64,000 nucleotides of DNA, from NCBI RefSeq assembly GCF_001625305.1, contig NW_017802480.1, positions 985,787-1,049,786 on the forward strand. Reading direction: 5' to 3'. Of the stretch, positions 11,371-23,382 are shown piece after piece; positions within the stretch are counted from its first letter, which is position 1, and each line of letters starts with the position of its first letter. The translations under genes and the position numbers were made by a program. The DNA is from Branchiostoma belcheri (lineage: Eukaryota > Chordata > Leptocardii > Amphioxiformes > Branchiostomatidae). Below the pieces are notes generated by a model. The model had not been told where the DNA came from. It saw only the letters and a list, made by a program, of their open reading frames with translations, and searched no databases.

Positions 11371-13180
11371 GGGTGCACTTCTTGTACCCAAAATTGGAGC
11401 TGTGTGCGTAATTTTTTTTTACTGTCACAGTAGTACACCTTGATATTTGTGTAGGATTATGTACATACTCTTTACTCTCGATTAAACGTACCGGTACGTT
11501 TATTTTTTTTCGCCTTGAAATCCGCCCGGTACGTTCTTATTTTAGACGGTACGTTTATTTTTTTTTCAGAATCAAAAAAAGTTCCGGGCAAAAAAAGTAC
11601 GTAACTGCAGAGTTAAAATGTCACGAAAGGCACATGTCTGGACGTAAAAAGGAAGTTCCTACTACAAATAATACATTTAAGTCTTTTTGTAGGAGCTTGT
11701 TGCGGTTTTCTAGCGGGAACTTTTCATGTTTTGTCGTTAGTTCTGCCAGTACGCAAGAGGATCCGACAAGACCGGGGGTGGCCGCTCCGGTGTTGAACGG
11801 CCTTGAATAAACTAACTCTCGTGTCCCTTTTTTTGTTGGCCCGAACATCCACCCGGTACGATCTCATTTTGGACGGTGCATATAATAATTTTTCAAAATC
11901 GGGGCATAGTTAACAGCATTGAAAGTACATGCCCTTTGGAGAAAACATCTTTTCTGGGTGCAAGTTTTTGGAAAGCCACGATGCCCGGACACAGCCGCCC
12001 AAAGTAGCGGCCACTTTGAAACATGTCAAATATGCACGGGCAGAACTTTACTGACACCAAACGTACGGCAGATTTACTGAGTCATCGTACTTGTACTTTT
12101 GTAGGGAAAAGATCACCTCTTTTTTTCAAAAAGGTAAGTAATATTTTGGAACACGTAGCAGGTCGGAGATATGACTCTAGCGTTACTAGAAATAATTTGG
12201 GGGGGAGGAACATGTGCTTGCACATTACGTGTTTCAAGTATTCCTTTTCAACGAAATATGAAATATACCAGACAAGAGTGTATTTTAGCATAATAAATCG
12301 TATTTCTCACAAATTCCAAAATCCTACCAGAGAAATGACAATTCAAGCTGGAAATAGTCCGTTCTGAATGGCGCACGTAAGGAGTAAACACTTGAAAACT
12401 TCCCACGATGTGGAAGAGCCTACTTTGAGTGTGGGGAAGCTATGATTTTTAAATGTGAATAAAACTCTTTCTTAAAAAATCACATATGGATGTTACATTA
12501 TGGAAGAGTTGAGTAATTCTTAAAAAGGTGTTGACATGACAAAACTTGCAATCTATTCATATCAAGTACACATCAAAATGTTTTAAAATATTCATGTCCC
12601 CCTACTAGAGAATGAACCATTCTTCCAAGCCCCGCCTCCCATCATTTGCATACTAACACAAACTTCAAAGCTTGCTACATTTTGTAAGTGAAACCTGAGA
12701 CCCTTGAGATTGTGGCAGTCCGAATTGTTGCTATTCTCGTGTGAACTTTGTGTGTGACTTGTGGATTGTGTCAATTGTTTGAAAACTGATTGAAGTTTTT
12801 TTAAAGGTATAAAAATGAAATACCATTCAAAATCTAACATTATATTCTATATTTGATTCTTTTCCCTATGTCTTTTTACACATTGTATAGAGCTATGTAT
12901 TTAGCATATTGTAAATTTCTGTTCAACTTCAAACTCTATTCATGTAATTTTTCTTAACCTTAAAAAATCAAGGACTCTTATCCCAAAACTTGATAGCATT
13001 GTTCCTGCTCAATGCATGCATGCAATGTAATGATCAACAAATTGTGTGAACTCAGAGTCAGATCTCAAGTTAGAATGTAGATGGATAATGTCATTAGACT
13101 GCACGACATATACAAAGGCATGTACCTCTTATTAACCTGTAAGAATGCAGGCTGATAATTTGGTAATTTTCCAGGGGTAT
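11371..13180. other. No gene seen
   Basis: It holds short repeats built on GGTACGTTTATTTTTTTT (11,480-11,570) and TGCACCC-type pieces. A 114-codon frame at 12,023-12,367 has no recognisable family, is low-complexity near its start, and lacks flanking splice signals I would trust. Confidence 0.45.
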
Positions 13181-13450
13181 GTTTATTCTGGGGGGGGGGG
13201 ATATTTATTAGGTTTTGAAGATTTCTCGGGGGTACTTTTTTTCCGGGGGTATGGTTTATTTGGGACCTGTGTTTGCAAGGGAAACATACATGTACACCAT
13301 GAGAACACATTTTAGTAGCATAAACATTGCTTTCACATGTCAATTAAAAATTTTCCGGGGGGTACTTTTATTCCAGGGGGTACTTTTATTACATTTTGAA
13401 GATTTGTCCGGGGGGTACTTTTATTCCAGGGGGTACTTTTATTCGAGAGG
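13180..13450. repeat. G-rich minisatellite, ~18 bp unit
   Basis: Variants of GGGGGGTACTTTTATTCCAG recur in two clusters (13,190-13,260 and 13,350-13,445), each beside TTTTGAAGATTT. The G runs could form quadruplexes. Confidence 0.75.
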
Positions 13451-14520
13451 TGAGAGTAAAGGTACAACAAACTTCAGCAACTATGCAGCATTAAATTGTT
13501 TCTTGTTTAAAATTTTGAAGTTACGTAGCTATAGAATTTCAGACTCAAGCTGAATTTCAGACTCAAGAATTTCAGACTCAAGAGAAGTACATGTACATGT
13601 GCACATAGAACGCTTTGTGATTAGATTTTGCTGACTACTCAATCTTCAGTTTGGCCAATTTTTTGTATGTGCCTCTAAATTTCTAGGGTAGCAAAATAGA
13701 TTTCAAGCCCTGGTAATACTAATAGGTGTCTCAATCAACAAAATGATGCTAGGGTTGCAATGGTGGCAATTTGGACCTTTTCCAGTCTCCATGATTTGAC
13801 GGGGGACGACAGAATGCCCATCTTGCATCCTTCCTTTGGAAAGCACAAATCTTGCTGATGGTGAAAAAATGTAAGAACCTGCAATTCTAGAGGACTGTGC
13901 TTACTCTACAAATATATACATGCACCTTGAGGTATTCCTACATTTGTAGCTACATGCACCATGAGGAAATATAGTTTTCCATCCCCTGTCCTGATCAGGA
14001 TAAACGCAACTGATCATGAAAGGCTGCAAAAATATTAGATAAACTAGAAAGGCCGACATTTGCTTGGGAGCAAATACAGCATATTTCAGTCCATCTCCCT
14101 CCCACGCAAAAGTGGACTATTCCAAACTTACCCCAGTGTAAAACTGGCAAAGGTTCTCAAATAGTAGCTATATGAGAACAAAGATGCAACAACAAGTACT
14201 TTGGATCTCGAAAGCTTTACTAATCTTATTGCAGGTATGCAAAAACTAACAATGATGAGATTTGATACATTTTGAAGGTCTTAGGCACATAAAATTGAAT
14301 GTGTGGGTTATTACGCACCACTTAGGTGCAATGTGACCTCAGGTAACCCGCAATGGAACATGTGTTCCATGGATGGAACCAGCCATTCTTTAGATAGAAC
14401 ATGGAACGGGTACAGCACTTTTGGCCCTTTTTTTGCTGAAAATAGCCATTAAAGTCCCCCAAATGAGTCATTTGGAAGTGGTGTATGCCAAATATGTGAC
14501 TGCTATTCTGTAGACACATG
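13451..14520. other. No gene seen
   Basis: AT-rich sequence with a small tandem of AATTTCAGACTCAAG near 13,536-13,580. Nothing else is recognisable. Confidence 0.5.
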
Positions 14521-14850
14521 TTCAAGGTACCCTTATACCGAATTTCAGATCATTTGGTTGTAAAACCAGGGCTCAGGATCCAAAAATCCATTTTTTGGCG
14601 AAAAATGCCCCAAAAAACCTTCATAAAATTTTTTCAAAGGCATGTATAAAAAAAATGAAAAAAACGCCTGGGGGTATTGGCTCACTCTACCTCCATGCCA
14701 AATTTCAAGTCATTTGGCTGAATGATGGCGGAGTTGAATCCCTTTGACTGTGTGGCAGGAGGAGGAGAAGAAGAAGGAGGAGAAGAAACATCAGAGAACA
14801 CAATATATTTCATCCATACCATGGTATGGACTGAAATATAATCAAGAGTT
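14520..14850 (+). repeat. Dispersed repeat with GGAGGAGAAGAAG tail
   Basis: CCAAATTTCAAGTCATTTGG, a purine-rich GGAGGAGGAGAAGAAG run and AACACAATATATTTCATCC recur in reverse at 40,235-40,350; the purine-rich tail also occurs near 63,740. A short inverted repeat, TCCATACCATGGTATGGA, sits at the end of this copy. Confidence 0.65.
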
Positions 14851-15404
14851 TATAGGCAAGAATACTGAAGATGTGTTTGAAGACACTACAGGTATCCTCC
14901 TAAGAACAATATTTCAATCTCTCAACAAGCTTAAGGTTTAAAAACCATTCATTTGTAAGATTATTGGTTGATATCTGGACATGTGCCCCTAAAAACTTGC
15001 TAGAACAATACAAGAATATAAACAACATATTCAACACAAGTAAAAGTGTATTATACTAATTCAAGACAGATATAAAGAAAAGCATCTGTGCATAGCTTAG
15101 CCTTTATAATCCTATTTCTGTCTCAATCCAGATATTTCTGCTAAACCGGAACCAACGTAATAATATTACTGTATTACGCTAAAATCATAACCAAATACAA
15201 CAATATCATAATATCCATAACCTAAAAATTTATTCCACCAATTCCAGCCAGCACAGATGTTGACACCATGATTTGTGACCCTTGCTGTATAAGCACGGCA
15301 AGCCCAAATCCTATTTTCTCTCTTGCTCCAAATCATTTTTTGACACCTTACCCAACATAATGACTATCTTATATAATATGCAGCATTACCAAATGTGCTC
15401 ACCA

Positions 15405-15985
15405 ACCAGAAAACAATATGATACAGATAAGAGGTATTTTCAATGGAGCTGTATCGTCTAATGTTTCTGAATAATTAAAAATGAGCATTTGCCTTCTTAA
15501 TATAAGCCAGCCATTTCTTGCTCATTGCTATAGCTAGTTGTATGCCAAGTCTCACAACAACACTCAAATCTAAACCCTTATATTATTAGTCACAACAACA
15601 GTATATGACATAGATAACAGGTATTTTCAATGGAGCTGTAATATCTAAGTTCTAACGTTTCTGAATGATTAAAAATGAGCATTCGTCTTCTTAAGCCAGC
15701 CATTTCTTGCTCATTGCTATAGCTAGTTGTATGTCAAGTCTCACAACAACATTCAAATCTAAACCCTTATATTATTAGTCACAACAACAGTATATGACAT
15801 AGATAACAGGTATTTTAAATGGAGCTGTAATATCTAAGTTCTAACGTTTCTGAATAATTAAAAATGAGCATTCGTCTTCTTAAGCCAGCCATTTCTTGCT
15901 CATTGCTGTAGCTACTAGTAGTTTACATTAGATTAGTGTTATTCAAATCTAGACCCTAATGTATTAGTCACAACAACAGTATAGA
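15405..15985. repeat. Tandem array, ~185 bp unit, about 3 copies
   Basis: CAGGTATTTTCAATGGAGCT, AAAAATGAGCATTCGTCTTC, AGCCAGCCATTTCTTGCTC and CACAACAACAGTATA recur in order at about 15.41, 15.59 and 15.78 kb, with a fourth partial end. Confidence 0.85.
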
Positions 15986-16003
15986 ATGAAAGAGCCTACT
16001 TAC

Positions 16004-16250
16004 AATTTCAAGAGAAGCCATTTCCAGTCAAATGTCAAGAAGCAAACCCTGCCTTCTCCAGTCCTGGCACACACAAACAACACTACCGAGTCCCTCCCGT
16101 GGAATCACCCAGGTCTCAGAATGGTGAATAATTTATCCACGCACGGGGAAAATCTCGCTTCTCAAAAACGGAAAGCCACACCCAAGTGAAAATCCTTACC
16201 CAAGCACACGTAATCTTACAGACGTGATGCCGACTCATTCAGAAATATCT
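16004..16250 (-). CDS. Possible minus-strand first exon with start codon (MASLEI...)
   Basis: On the minus strand, ATGGCTTCTCTTGAAATT is followed directly by GTAAGTAG, a strong donor, and preceded by a GC-richer stretch than its surroundings. This would be a 5' exon coding six residues before an intron. No downstream exon on the minus strand at lower coordinates was found, so the gene, if real, would extend past the left edge or use exons I cannot recognise. It could be chance. Confidence 0.2.
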
Positions 16251-17394
16251 TGGTACCATTTATGTGAATCTAGAAGGGCAGCTTTGCTCACGTTTAGACG
16301 TGTTTTGGGACACATTAGATGCTCGCATCAAAGAGCACGGAACATGTAGAAGGTCATTCCCAAGGTCAAGGTAGCATAATAAGGTCATCCCAACATTTTC
16401 TTGAATGGGTGCAGGGGAAATATATTCATGGATCACGACAATTTGTTCTACTGTAAGCATTCTTTGTTTTATGGACTTAGTGATATTGTTTATCAAACTT
16501 TATGTACGGTATTATGTGCCTAATGTAAACAATAGCTATGATTGGACTCTACCAAAGCAATAAACCACCCGGGAATTGAGTTTGTTACCAAGATTTGAAA
16601 AGACTAAACCATTGTCCAAGCTGAGGGGGGAGGGGCTCAGTCAGGATTAATTTCCTATCAATTCCATATAAGGTATCTGTCAATTCCATATAAGGAACAC
16701 AGTCAGGCAGTTGAAGAAAAGCGCCAAGAGACCCCATCGATCAATACAGCCTGGAACGAATCACTGGTGATTAGGATCAATTAAAACAATACTAAATCAA
16801 GTCTGCACTGAGATGGCTTGTTGTGGAAAATGCAGAACAGCTGTTACACTAGCTAGTATCTCATAAATTGATGCTTTTGTTTGATACTGAAGTTATGATA
16901 AAAATATTTTGCAAAAACAAAAACCATTGGTATTTCTACTATTTACTATTATAGTGTTTGCATGGCTATGGACATTGGAAGATATCAATAGATTTTGTAC
17001 CTATAGGATATACTGTTTGTAAGAAAGGATTGCAAAAACTTACTCAAAGAATGTCTTTCTTTCCCTCAAAATACTGACTCTAGGATGTACCAAGAACATC
17101 ATGGGTTGGGGGGAGGGCATGTATGGCAGATAATTTAGTGCTTACAAGGGGGTGAAGATTTCTAGATAAAGATATAACTGTAGCATGTAAAGAAGAGAGT
17201 TATTACCCTCCAGTTATAATTTTTCTCAATGTTTTCAAGAATGGAAAGCATGTAGTACAACAACAGCCAGTCAGCACCAAGGACAGTAACCAAGTTGATA
17301 CCAGAGGATGACTAATCAGCATAGAGAAGGAGCAGAAACTGGCCAATCAGATACGTGTACACAAAAGCAAAGAACACACAGCCTTCTCAGTCTT
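16251..17394. other. No gene seen
   Basis: Mixed AT-rich sequence with a doubled TCAATTCCATATAAGG at about 16,660-16,695. No frame or structural RNA recognised. Confidence 0.45.
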
Positions 17395-17690
17395 CACCTG
17401 GTATACATTGTACCAGTAGTGCAGCTTTAATATCAAGTAAAATGTCCTTTTCAAATTCAAGAATCTCTCAACCCAAAGAAGCAGTACATGAAACAAGAAT
17501 ATGATTCACATTTTCGTCTTTGCAATAAAACAAACACACAAGTTTCTTAGTCTTTACCTAATATATCAGAAGATCATCTTTATACAGCAAAATATCCTTT
17601 TCAGATGCAAGAATCTCTCAGCCCCAAGACACAGTGAAATTAGAATATAAGTCACATTTTCTTCTTTGCAATAAAACAAAGCTAAAACAG
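17395..17690. repeat. Tandem duplication (~155 bp unit)
   Basis: CAAGAATCTCTCAACCCAAA and TTTGCAATAAAACAAA recur in order in the second copy with moderate divergence. Confidence 0.8.
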
Positions 17691-17737
17691 CGACTGTGTA
17701 TTATGTTTGCATCCAACAGCCACACAGTAAAAATGGC

Positions 17738-17990
17738 TTACCTCTTCCAAGTCACGCTTTGGGGCACCTCAGAACGTCAGCGTCGACACTAAATTCATAG
17801 TTACAACCGCCGTTCCCACGTAAACCTTGTACTAGGCCCGTCTCCGCCCAATCTTCCGGCAATCAGCCTGTCTTTATGTGATTTCTCACGAGGCCAGGGA
17901 GGGAATGAGAGGCTGGATTATGGCAGGGAGAGGAGAGGCATACGTACGTATGGCAGGCTCCCAACGCAGAGCTGACCTCTGTCGCCTAAT
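17738..17990 (-). promoter_or_regulatory. Possible minus-strand 5' untranslated exon and promoter
   Basis: A GC-richer island in an AT-rich region. On the minus strand CTTGGAAGAG is followed by GTAAGCC, a good donor, but no long frame opens upstream. It could be an untranslated first exon of the same hypothetical minus-strand gene as the 16.0 kb candidate, or only a GC-rich patch. Confidence 0.2.
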
Positions 17991-18140
17991 AGGTAAATTA
18001 CACCTGTCCAGTGACACGGCAACCTACACCTGGGCTCGAAATGCTCTTCTTCTGCATTTTAAAATTCAAAATTATAGGTAAATTACACCAATAACACGGC
18101 AACCTACACCTGGGCTCGAAATGCTTCTTTTTCTGCATGC
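17990..18140. repeat. Tandem duplication containing GGGCTCGAAATGC
   Basis: TAGGTAAATTACACC and CACGGCAACCTACACCTGGG are present twice, about 78 bp apart. Confidence 0.8.
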
Positions 18141-18189
18141 AACATTCAAGATTACCTGTACCAGGCGAATAATACAAGCACAACACCAA

Positions 18190-18425
18190 AAAGCAGTTAT
18201 TCAAGCACCTGGAAATCATATTCAGTTGCTTGAGTAACTGATTTTGGCATATTTTATTACCTGGATGTCTAACCTTCACCGACATACAAGCACAACTTTG
18301 ACATAAAAATAGACTCTATAAATTGTATCAAACTGGAATGTAAAACTAGTACATTAACATTGTTCCTGCTACCTAATCCCATAACCAATACAAATTTGGT
18401 GCCAACTGACTAACCTTTGTAGGCT
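18190..18425 (+). repeat. Truncated GAAACG-repeat tail and CCTGCTACCTAAT repeat
   Basis: CAGTTGCTTGAGTAACTG and CCTGGATGTCTAACCTTCAC match the 3' part of the copies at 33.0 and 55.1 kb; the hammerhead-like part is missing. At 18,361 the CCCTGCTGCCTAACCC-type repeat follows. Confidence 0.65.
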
Positions 18426-19194
18426 GAAGGTTAAGAGATGATTTCAATTCTTTCTTCTTAAAGTAGCAAGGTATATATATATACAACTATCTATACTGGT
18501 ATACATATCACCCAGTGAGATCTGACATGAATTTTTAACTACCCTATTCTAGTGACTTTTGCAATGCTCTACTTTTAAAAGAACAGGATGTAGTTGGAGT
18601 TGTGATGACACAATGAAGAACAGGAAGTTATCATATCACGTTCCAAGTGGCTTTGTCTTATAATCCAGGGGCCTCAGAGGCCAAGAGGAGCACCTACAAT
18701 ACAGTACACAGAAGTGGTGCTTAATAGAATTATACAAGTCTTTCGAATGGCCTTCAGAGCATTGACTTGAGCATGATCGTTCAATGTCCTTTTTGGGGTA
18801 ACATTCCAAGAAAAGCTAACAACCTTACCTTATTAAAGTTTACTATTTTGAGGCAGAGCTCTTTTGCTTCAAGTTCAGCTATTTCTGATTCTTGTAATGG
18901 TTTGTTATGAAGAAATTGGCCTGAAGAGCACTGCCAATTTTCTAACTCAAGTTTTATGCTGAAATACTCAGCCTAACAATGTCATAACAATTACCTAATG
19001 AGAATGAAGTCAGTGGTAATGAAAGAAACATAGTTGAAGTTAAGGACACTGAACTAGTACTACATGTAGTACATACAAGCAGAAACAACAGCTAAGGACT
19101 ATGCAAGAAAAGAAAAAAGCCAACACCTATATACTGTAGCTAGCCTGAGCCCTTAGGAAGGCTGGCATGGACTGAAACACATAGTATTACACAC
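18426..19194. other. No gene seen
   Basis: AT-rich unique sequence with a short (TA)n at about 18,473-18,482. Nothing codable recognised. Confidence 0.5.
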
Positions 19195-19265
19195 TTAAAC
19201 CATATCCCTGCTGCCTAACCCTGTACATACATGTAGCAAATGCAAATTGGGTGCCAAAAGGCAGA
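19195..19265 (+). repeat. CCCTGCTGCCTAACCC dispersed repeat
   Basis: Another copy of the unit at 1,095 and 18,361, here with an insertion before AATGCAAATTGGGTGCCAA. Confidence 0.55.
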
Positions 19266-19478
19266 GGGAAGTTTGAATAGGACATTATTACTACATGGCA
19301 TTTTATTAGGTTAAGCTCATTAACTACCATGTCTTAGAGGAAAGCTTTGTGCAGAGAAGTGGGGCGTAACGGAAATTTAATCATGGTTTGATCAATAAAC
19401 TCCTGCTGGTTGTGATGTGAGTGATTTGCCTGGGCAGTAAACTTACTGGGTTAACTGTCCTCCTGTGTGAGATGTAAG

Positions 19479-19786
19479 GCCTAGGAAAAAAAATTGTGTT
19501 TCCTATTTCAGTCCTGAAAAAATTAAGGTCGGTAGGTAAGGATTATCTGTTTTTCTAGACTTTTTTGTACTTTAGTAGTGATCCAACTTATACTCTTTAA
19601 TGTCAATGTTGGAAAACCTATTGTACAACATTTAATCACTCGTTGCCAGATAATGTAGCTAGAATAGGTCAATCAGCTCAGAAGTTCCTTGCAGGGGTTC
19701 ACACACACACACAAAAAAGGCTACGGTCGGCAGGTTTTTCTAGGCTCGGTCGGGAAACAGGAAACACAACATTTTTTTTCCTAGGC
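19479..19786. mobile_element. MITE-like element GCCTAGGAAAA, 308 bp
   Basis: The inverted ends are about 27 bp: GCCTAGGAAAAAAAATTGTG at the left and CATTTTTTTTCCTAGGC at the right. The interior has mirrored CTACGGTCGGCAGG/GGTCGGTAGGTAAGG parts. No reading frame of note. Confidence 0.85.
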
Positions 19787-20039
19787 TTTACTGGCTTTGT
19801 CCTGAGGGATGATGACTCAATGATTTGCATTTCAAGATTTTTCAAGCATAAAGAAGACAGGAAGTCAAGTTTTTATGTGACTTCTGGGAGTTGGTAGTTT
19901 TGAATATTGATGAAAGGATGGTTTGTTATGATTATATTCATGAATTATCATTATTCATAATTAGAAATACATGTACACCTAGCAATATGTGATTCTAATT
20001 ATTGTTGTATATCCCATCCTTCCATAAAAAGATATGAAG

Positions 20040-20240
20040 AAGACACAAAAATCTAAGCATTGTCTTCCTAGTTGTTACAATCATTTTTCCACTTATCAAT
20101 GCAGTGATTTAACCGAAAGTACAAAATTCATTGTATTATAAACCAGACTAGCAGACCTTGCATTTGAGGTGCACATAGGATGTCTAGGCCTGTTTTTTTC
20201 ACACACCAACCCACTTCAGTTCACTGACTTCCTGAAAAAA
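20040..20240. mobile_element. Decayed interior of the 9.8-kb MITE family
   Basis: CTAGTTGTTACAATC, CCACTTATCAATGCAGTG and AGGATGTCTAGGCCTG match the core of the element at 9,795-10,201; the inverted ends are not clear. Confidence 0.6.
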
Positions 20241-20559
20241 TTCAAGATACTACTGGTCAAACTGGCATGCCCTAAGTGGTTCTAGTAGTTATGATACAGT
20301 GATTCACCACCTCCACCACTTGGGTGAACTGAACTGACTGAACCACATGGTTTTTACCCCCCAAAATTCCCCGGCATAGATCGAAACATCCTCCGCAGCA
20401 AAGTTTCCACGCCTGAGTTCACTAAGTGCCCATCACTCGCACGTATGTACCACACTTCTCTGCACACTTTGTGCCTCTCCACTCAATATCATGTATATTT
20501 ACGGAGAGGCCTGGGTGAGGAAAAAGCTATCAATCGAGCATGACCCAAATTGTGCATTC

Positions 20560-20775
20560 TAACTGCTGCCAGCTTTTAGCCACGCCAGCAAATTTACAGC
20601 AATGCAGGATGAAACGAAACATCAATAATAACAATTGTGGTCGGGCAACATTTTCTTTCACTTCTTCTTCTACAAGTTCTAGCCACGCCAACAAATTTAC
20701 AGCAATGCAGGATGAAATGAAACATCAATAATAACAATTGCGGTTGGGGCAGCATTTTCTTTTACTTCTTCTTTC
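20560..20775. repeat. Tandem duplication (~114 bp unit)
   Basis: AGCCACGCCAGCAAATTTAC, GCAATGCAGGATGAAA and CATCAATAATAACAATTG occur twice. Confidence 0.85.
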
Positions 20776-22440
20776 AGGTAACATCGTAACCTTTGTTTAA
20801 AGTGGTACCATGAATGTATTCCCATGCTACAAATGCAATGCATAGTAATGCAGTACAATTATTTCCTACAGATTTTGCCTAATGTCTCTCGTGCCATGCT
20901 ATGTGTGAAAATTCCCAAAAGGGAACGTTGGTACCAAATATATGCTGACTAACACGATGTTATACACATTCCAGTACCCACTTAAACATCTGTATTCTAT
21001 TCATAATTGTAGTATCTTTTTCTGCACGTGTAATCTCAATAGTATAACATCAAAACCACCAAAGTAGATGACTAGATACATGCATATGCAAATTGCAAGT
21101 TTATTTCTTTAATGTCTAACCTCAAAAAAAGCTTACTCAATAAAACTACAATCAAGACTGTCAAAAATGGTTTATATATATATTAGACGCCGTTATGATA
21201 TTGCAAAATTTAATGAAAACATGTTACCTAGCCAATGTGGTAATCCTCAAAAAAGCCACATTTAATTGTACAAAGACAAAGACAGCCAAAAACTGTTTAT
21301 AAAAAATTATCAATTTCAGAGTGTTGCAAAATGTAATAAAAACATTTTTGCTAATGCTACTAGTAGGTCATGTACCATATATTTTTAAGGTTTTATTACA
21401 ATCAGAAAATGACTGTACTATACACATAGTTCAGCCTTTACATATCAGACTTTCATGTACAATATAGTCAAATTTAACACTTGTATACACCCCACACACA
21501 CAAAACCACTGACCTACATGTAAATATCCATTATAGTTTTTATACATATACACAAACTTATAGGCAAAAACTGGGGCAGTATTCATGGGGCAAAAAAAAA
21601 ACGGAGTCACACCTTGGAAAGTGCCTTTGAATAATTTAGCACCATTTTCTGTCCACAAAGAATAGACATGGAAGCCCTCTAAGCCATGCATGACAGCCTA
21701 CTATCAAATAGCTGAGATTATGAATATATTGAATGGCGAGCATGCAAGCAGCCAGAAAAATGGATCCTGCCTTTGTTCCAGTGTAATGAATATGAGATGA
21801 ACATTAGACCAGATTACATCAGATTACAAATTGGAAAACATTAAATCCTGTTTATACTTAGATTTCTTAGAATTCTAATTCTTTGTACATCTGCATTCTG
21901 ATATGCAGCAGAATATGTCATAATTTATACCATAAACTTATTGTCACATAAAACCATTTTAAAGCTACGAACAGCTGCATATTTTTTTTTCAAATGAACC
22001 ATTTTCACAATGACATTTTTATACAGTAATTGTTATTCCTCATCTGAATTAGAATTAGTCCCATTTTTTACCATTATTCATATTGCAATAATATAAAACC
22101 ATTTTGAAGCCATGAATATTATGTCTAGGGCAAAAGAAGAATACATAAACAATATTTACAATAGCATTTTTATGTGTTTTCACATCTGCAGTTGAATTGG
22201 TCTCCTTCTCACACCATCGCATTATGTTAACACAAAGCTATTTTATAGCTTTATTGGTCTGGCAAATATCAAGGGTGTGATTATTTCTACTTGTGAATTA
22301 ACAAAAGAGAGCAAAAATAAACCCCCAAACACATAACCCTTACCTGCAGGGAACAATAACGGAGGCCACTGGTGGTTGTTACAACTGCAGCTTGAAATTA
22401 GCAGTGTTATGTTCCAAGGGTGAGGTCAGGCCAAGTGACG
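20776..22440. other. No gene seen
   Basis: AT-rich sequence with a loose duplication at 21.1-21.3 kb (TAATGAAAACATG and AAAACTGTTTATA-like pieces). No supported gene. Confidence 0.5.
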
Positions 22441-22798
22441 GGGCTCGAAATTAACGGTATCCTGATGGCCACTGACCAAGTTGAAATTTAGGCTGGGACA
22501 ACTAAAAAGATACTTTGGGACATTTTTTGGACAATAGAACAATAATCAACATTAGAATGTCAGCCGTTCTTTTGTTTATCAGGCACACGTAACGGCTTTT
22601 GGATCCGGAAAAATCCCCCTAAATTTCCTGTCTACTCTGCAATGATAGTGAACATAAGCAAAACAGTTGACTTCATGTTGAAGTCATACAGTACTTAAAA
22701 AAAACAGGTTGGGGCAGTTCATCCTCACTTCAGGACCATTGAAATTTATTTTTGGGACAGTTCTGAGACAATAGAAAGAAAAGTTAATTTCGAGGCCT
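22441..22798. mobile_element. MITE-like element GGGCTCGAAATTAAC, 358 bp
   Basis: It starts GGGCTCGAAATTAACGG and ends AAGTTAATTTCGAGGCC, the inverse. TTGGGACA occurs internally in both halves (TTTTGGGACAGTTCTGAGAC). No reading frame. Confidence 0.75.
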
Positions 22799-23382
22799 GA
22801 AGTGACTGTAACAACAGCTAGGCTTTCAGCACCAAGGATAGTGCAAATATGTCTGCTGAAGATAAATGCATCCGTGGACTACAGGGAGCTGAGGGTGGCC
22901 TCAGGACATGCAGGACAAAGCCTTTGTGATGCCTGTGCCATTCTAAGCGTACTGATTTGCTGTGAATGTTAATGGGTGGGCTAAAAGTAATGGTCATAGC
23001 TTCCTCAGACTATTTCACAAAAATGTATGTGTGCAAGGTCGAGATCGAAAAATTTACAAAATTTTGTTGCAAGAACAGAAAAAAATACCACACACAGCTA
23101 GATGCATGCAATACAGTAACTGGAGGCTTTTGGTGTTAAATTTGTGGGTAACAAATTTACCTTTGTTGAGAGGCTATATGACGAACAAAATTTTGACAAA
23201 ATCTTGACTGATTTCACCTAAAGATTATTGCACAAAAGGTCAAGATTAACAACATGGTTCCCCACCTTATAGACAGCAATCCATCAGCCGGCTGACAGAG
23301 AGACGTGTTTAACAGACCGCGTGCCATCGCTCCTCTATTATTCCCACTCAGCTAGAAAATTGCCGCTCCATCCCAGACAGCC

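Noticed and set aside
12023-12367. A 114-codon plus-strand frame
   Set aside because: No recognisable family, AT-rich codons with low-complexity runs, no convincing flanking splice sites or promoter.
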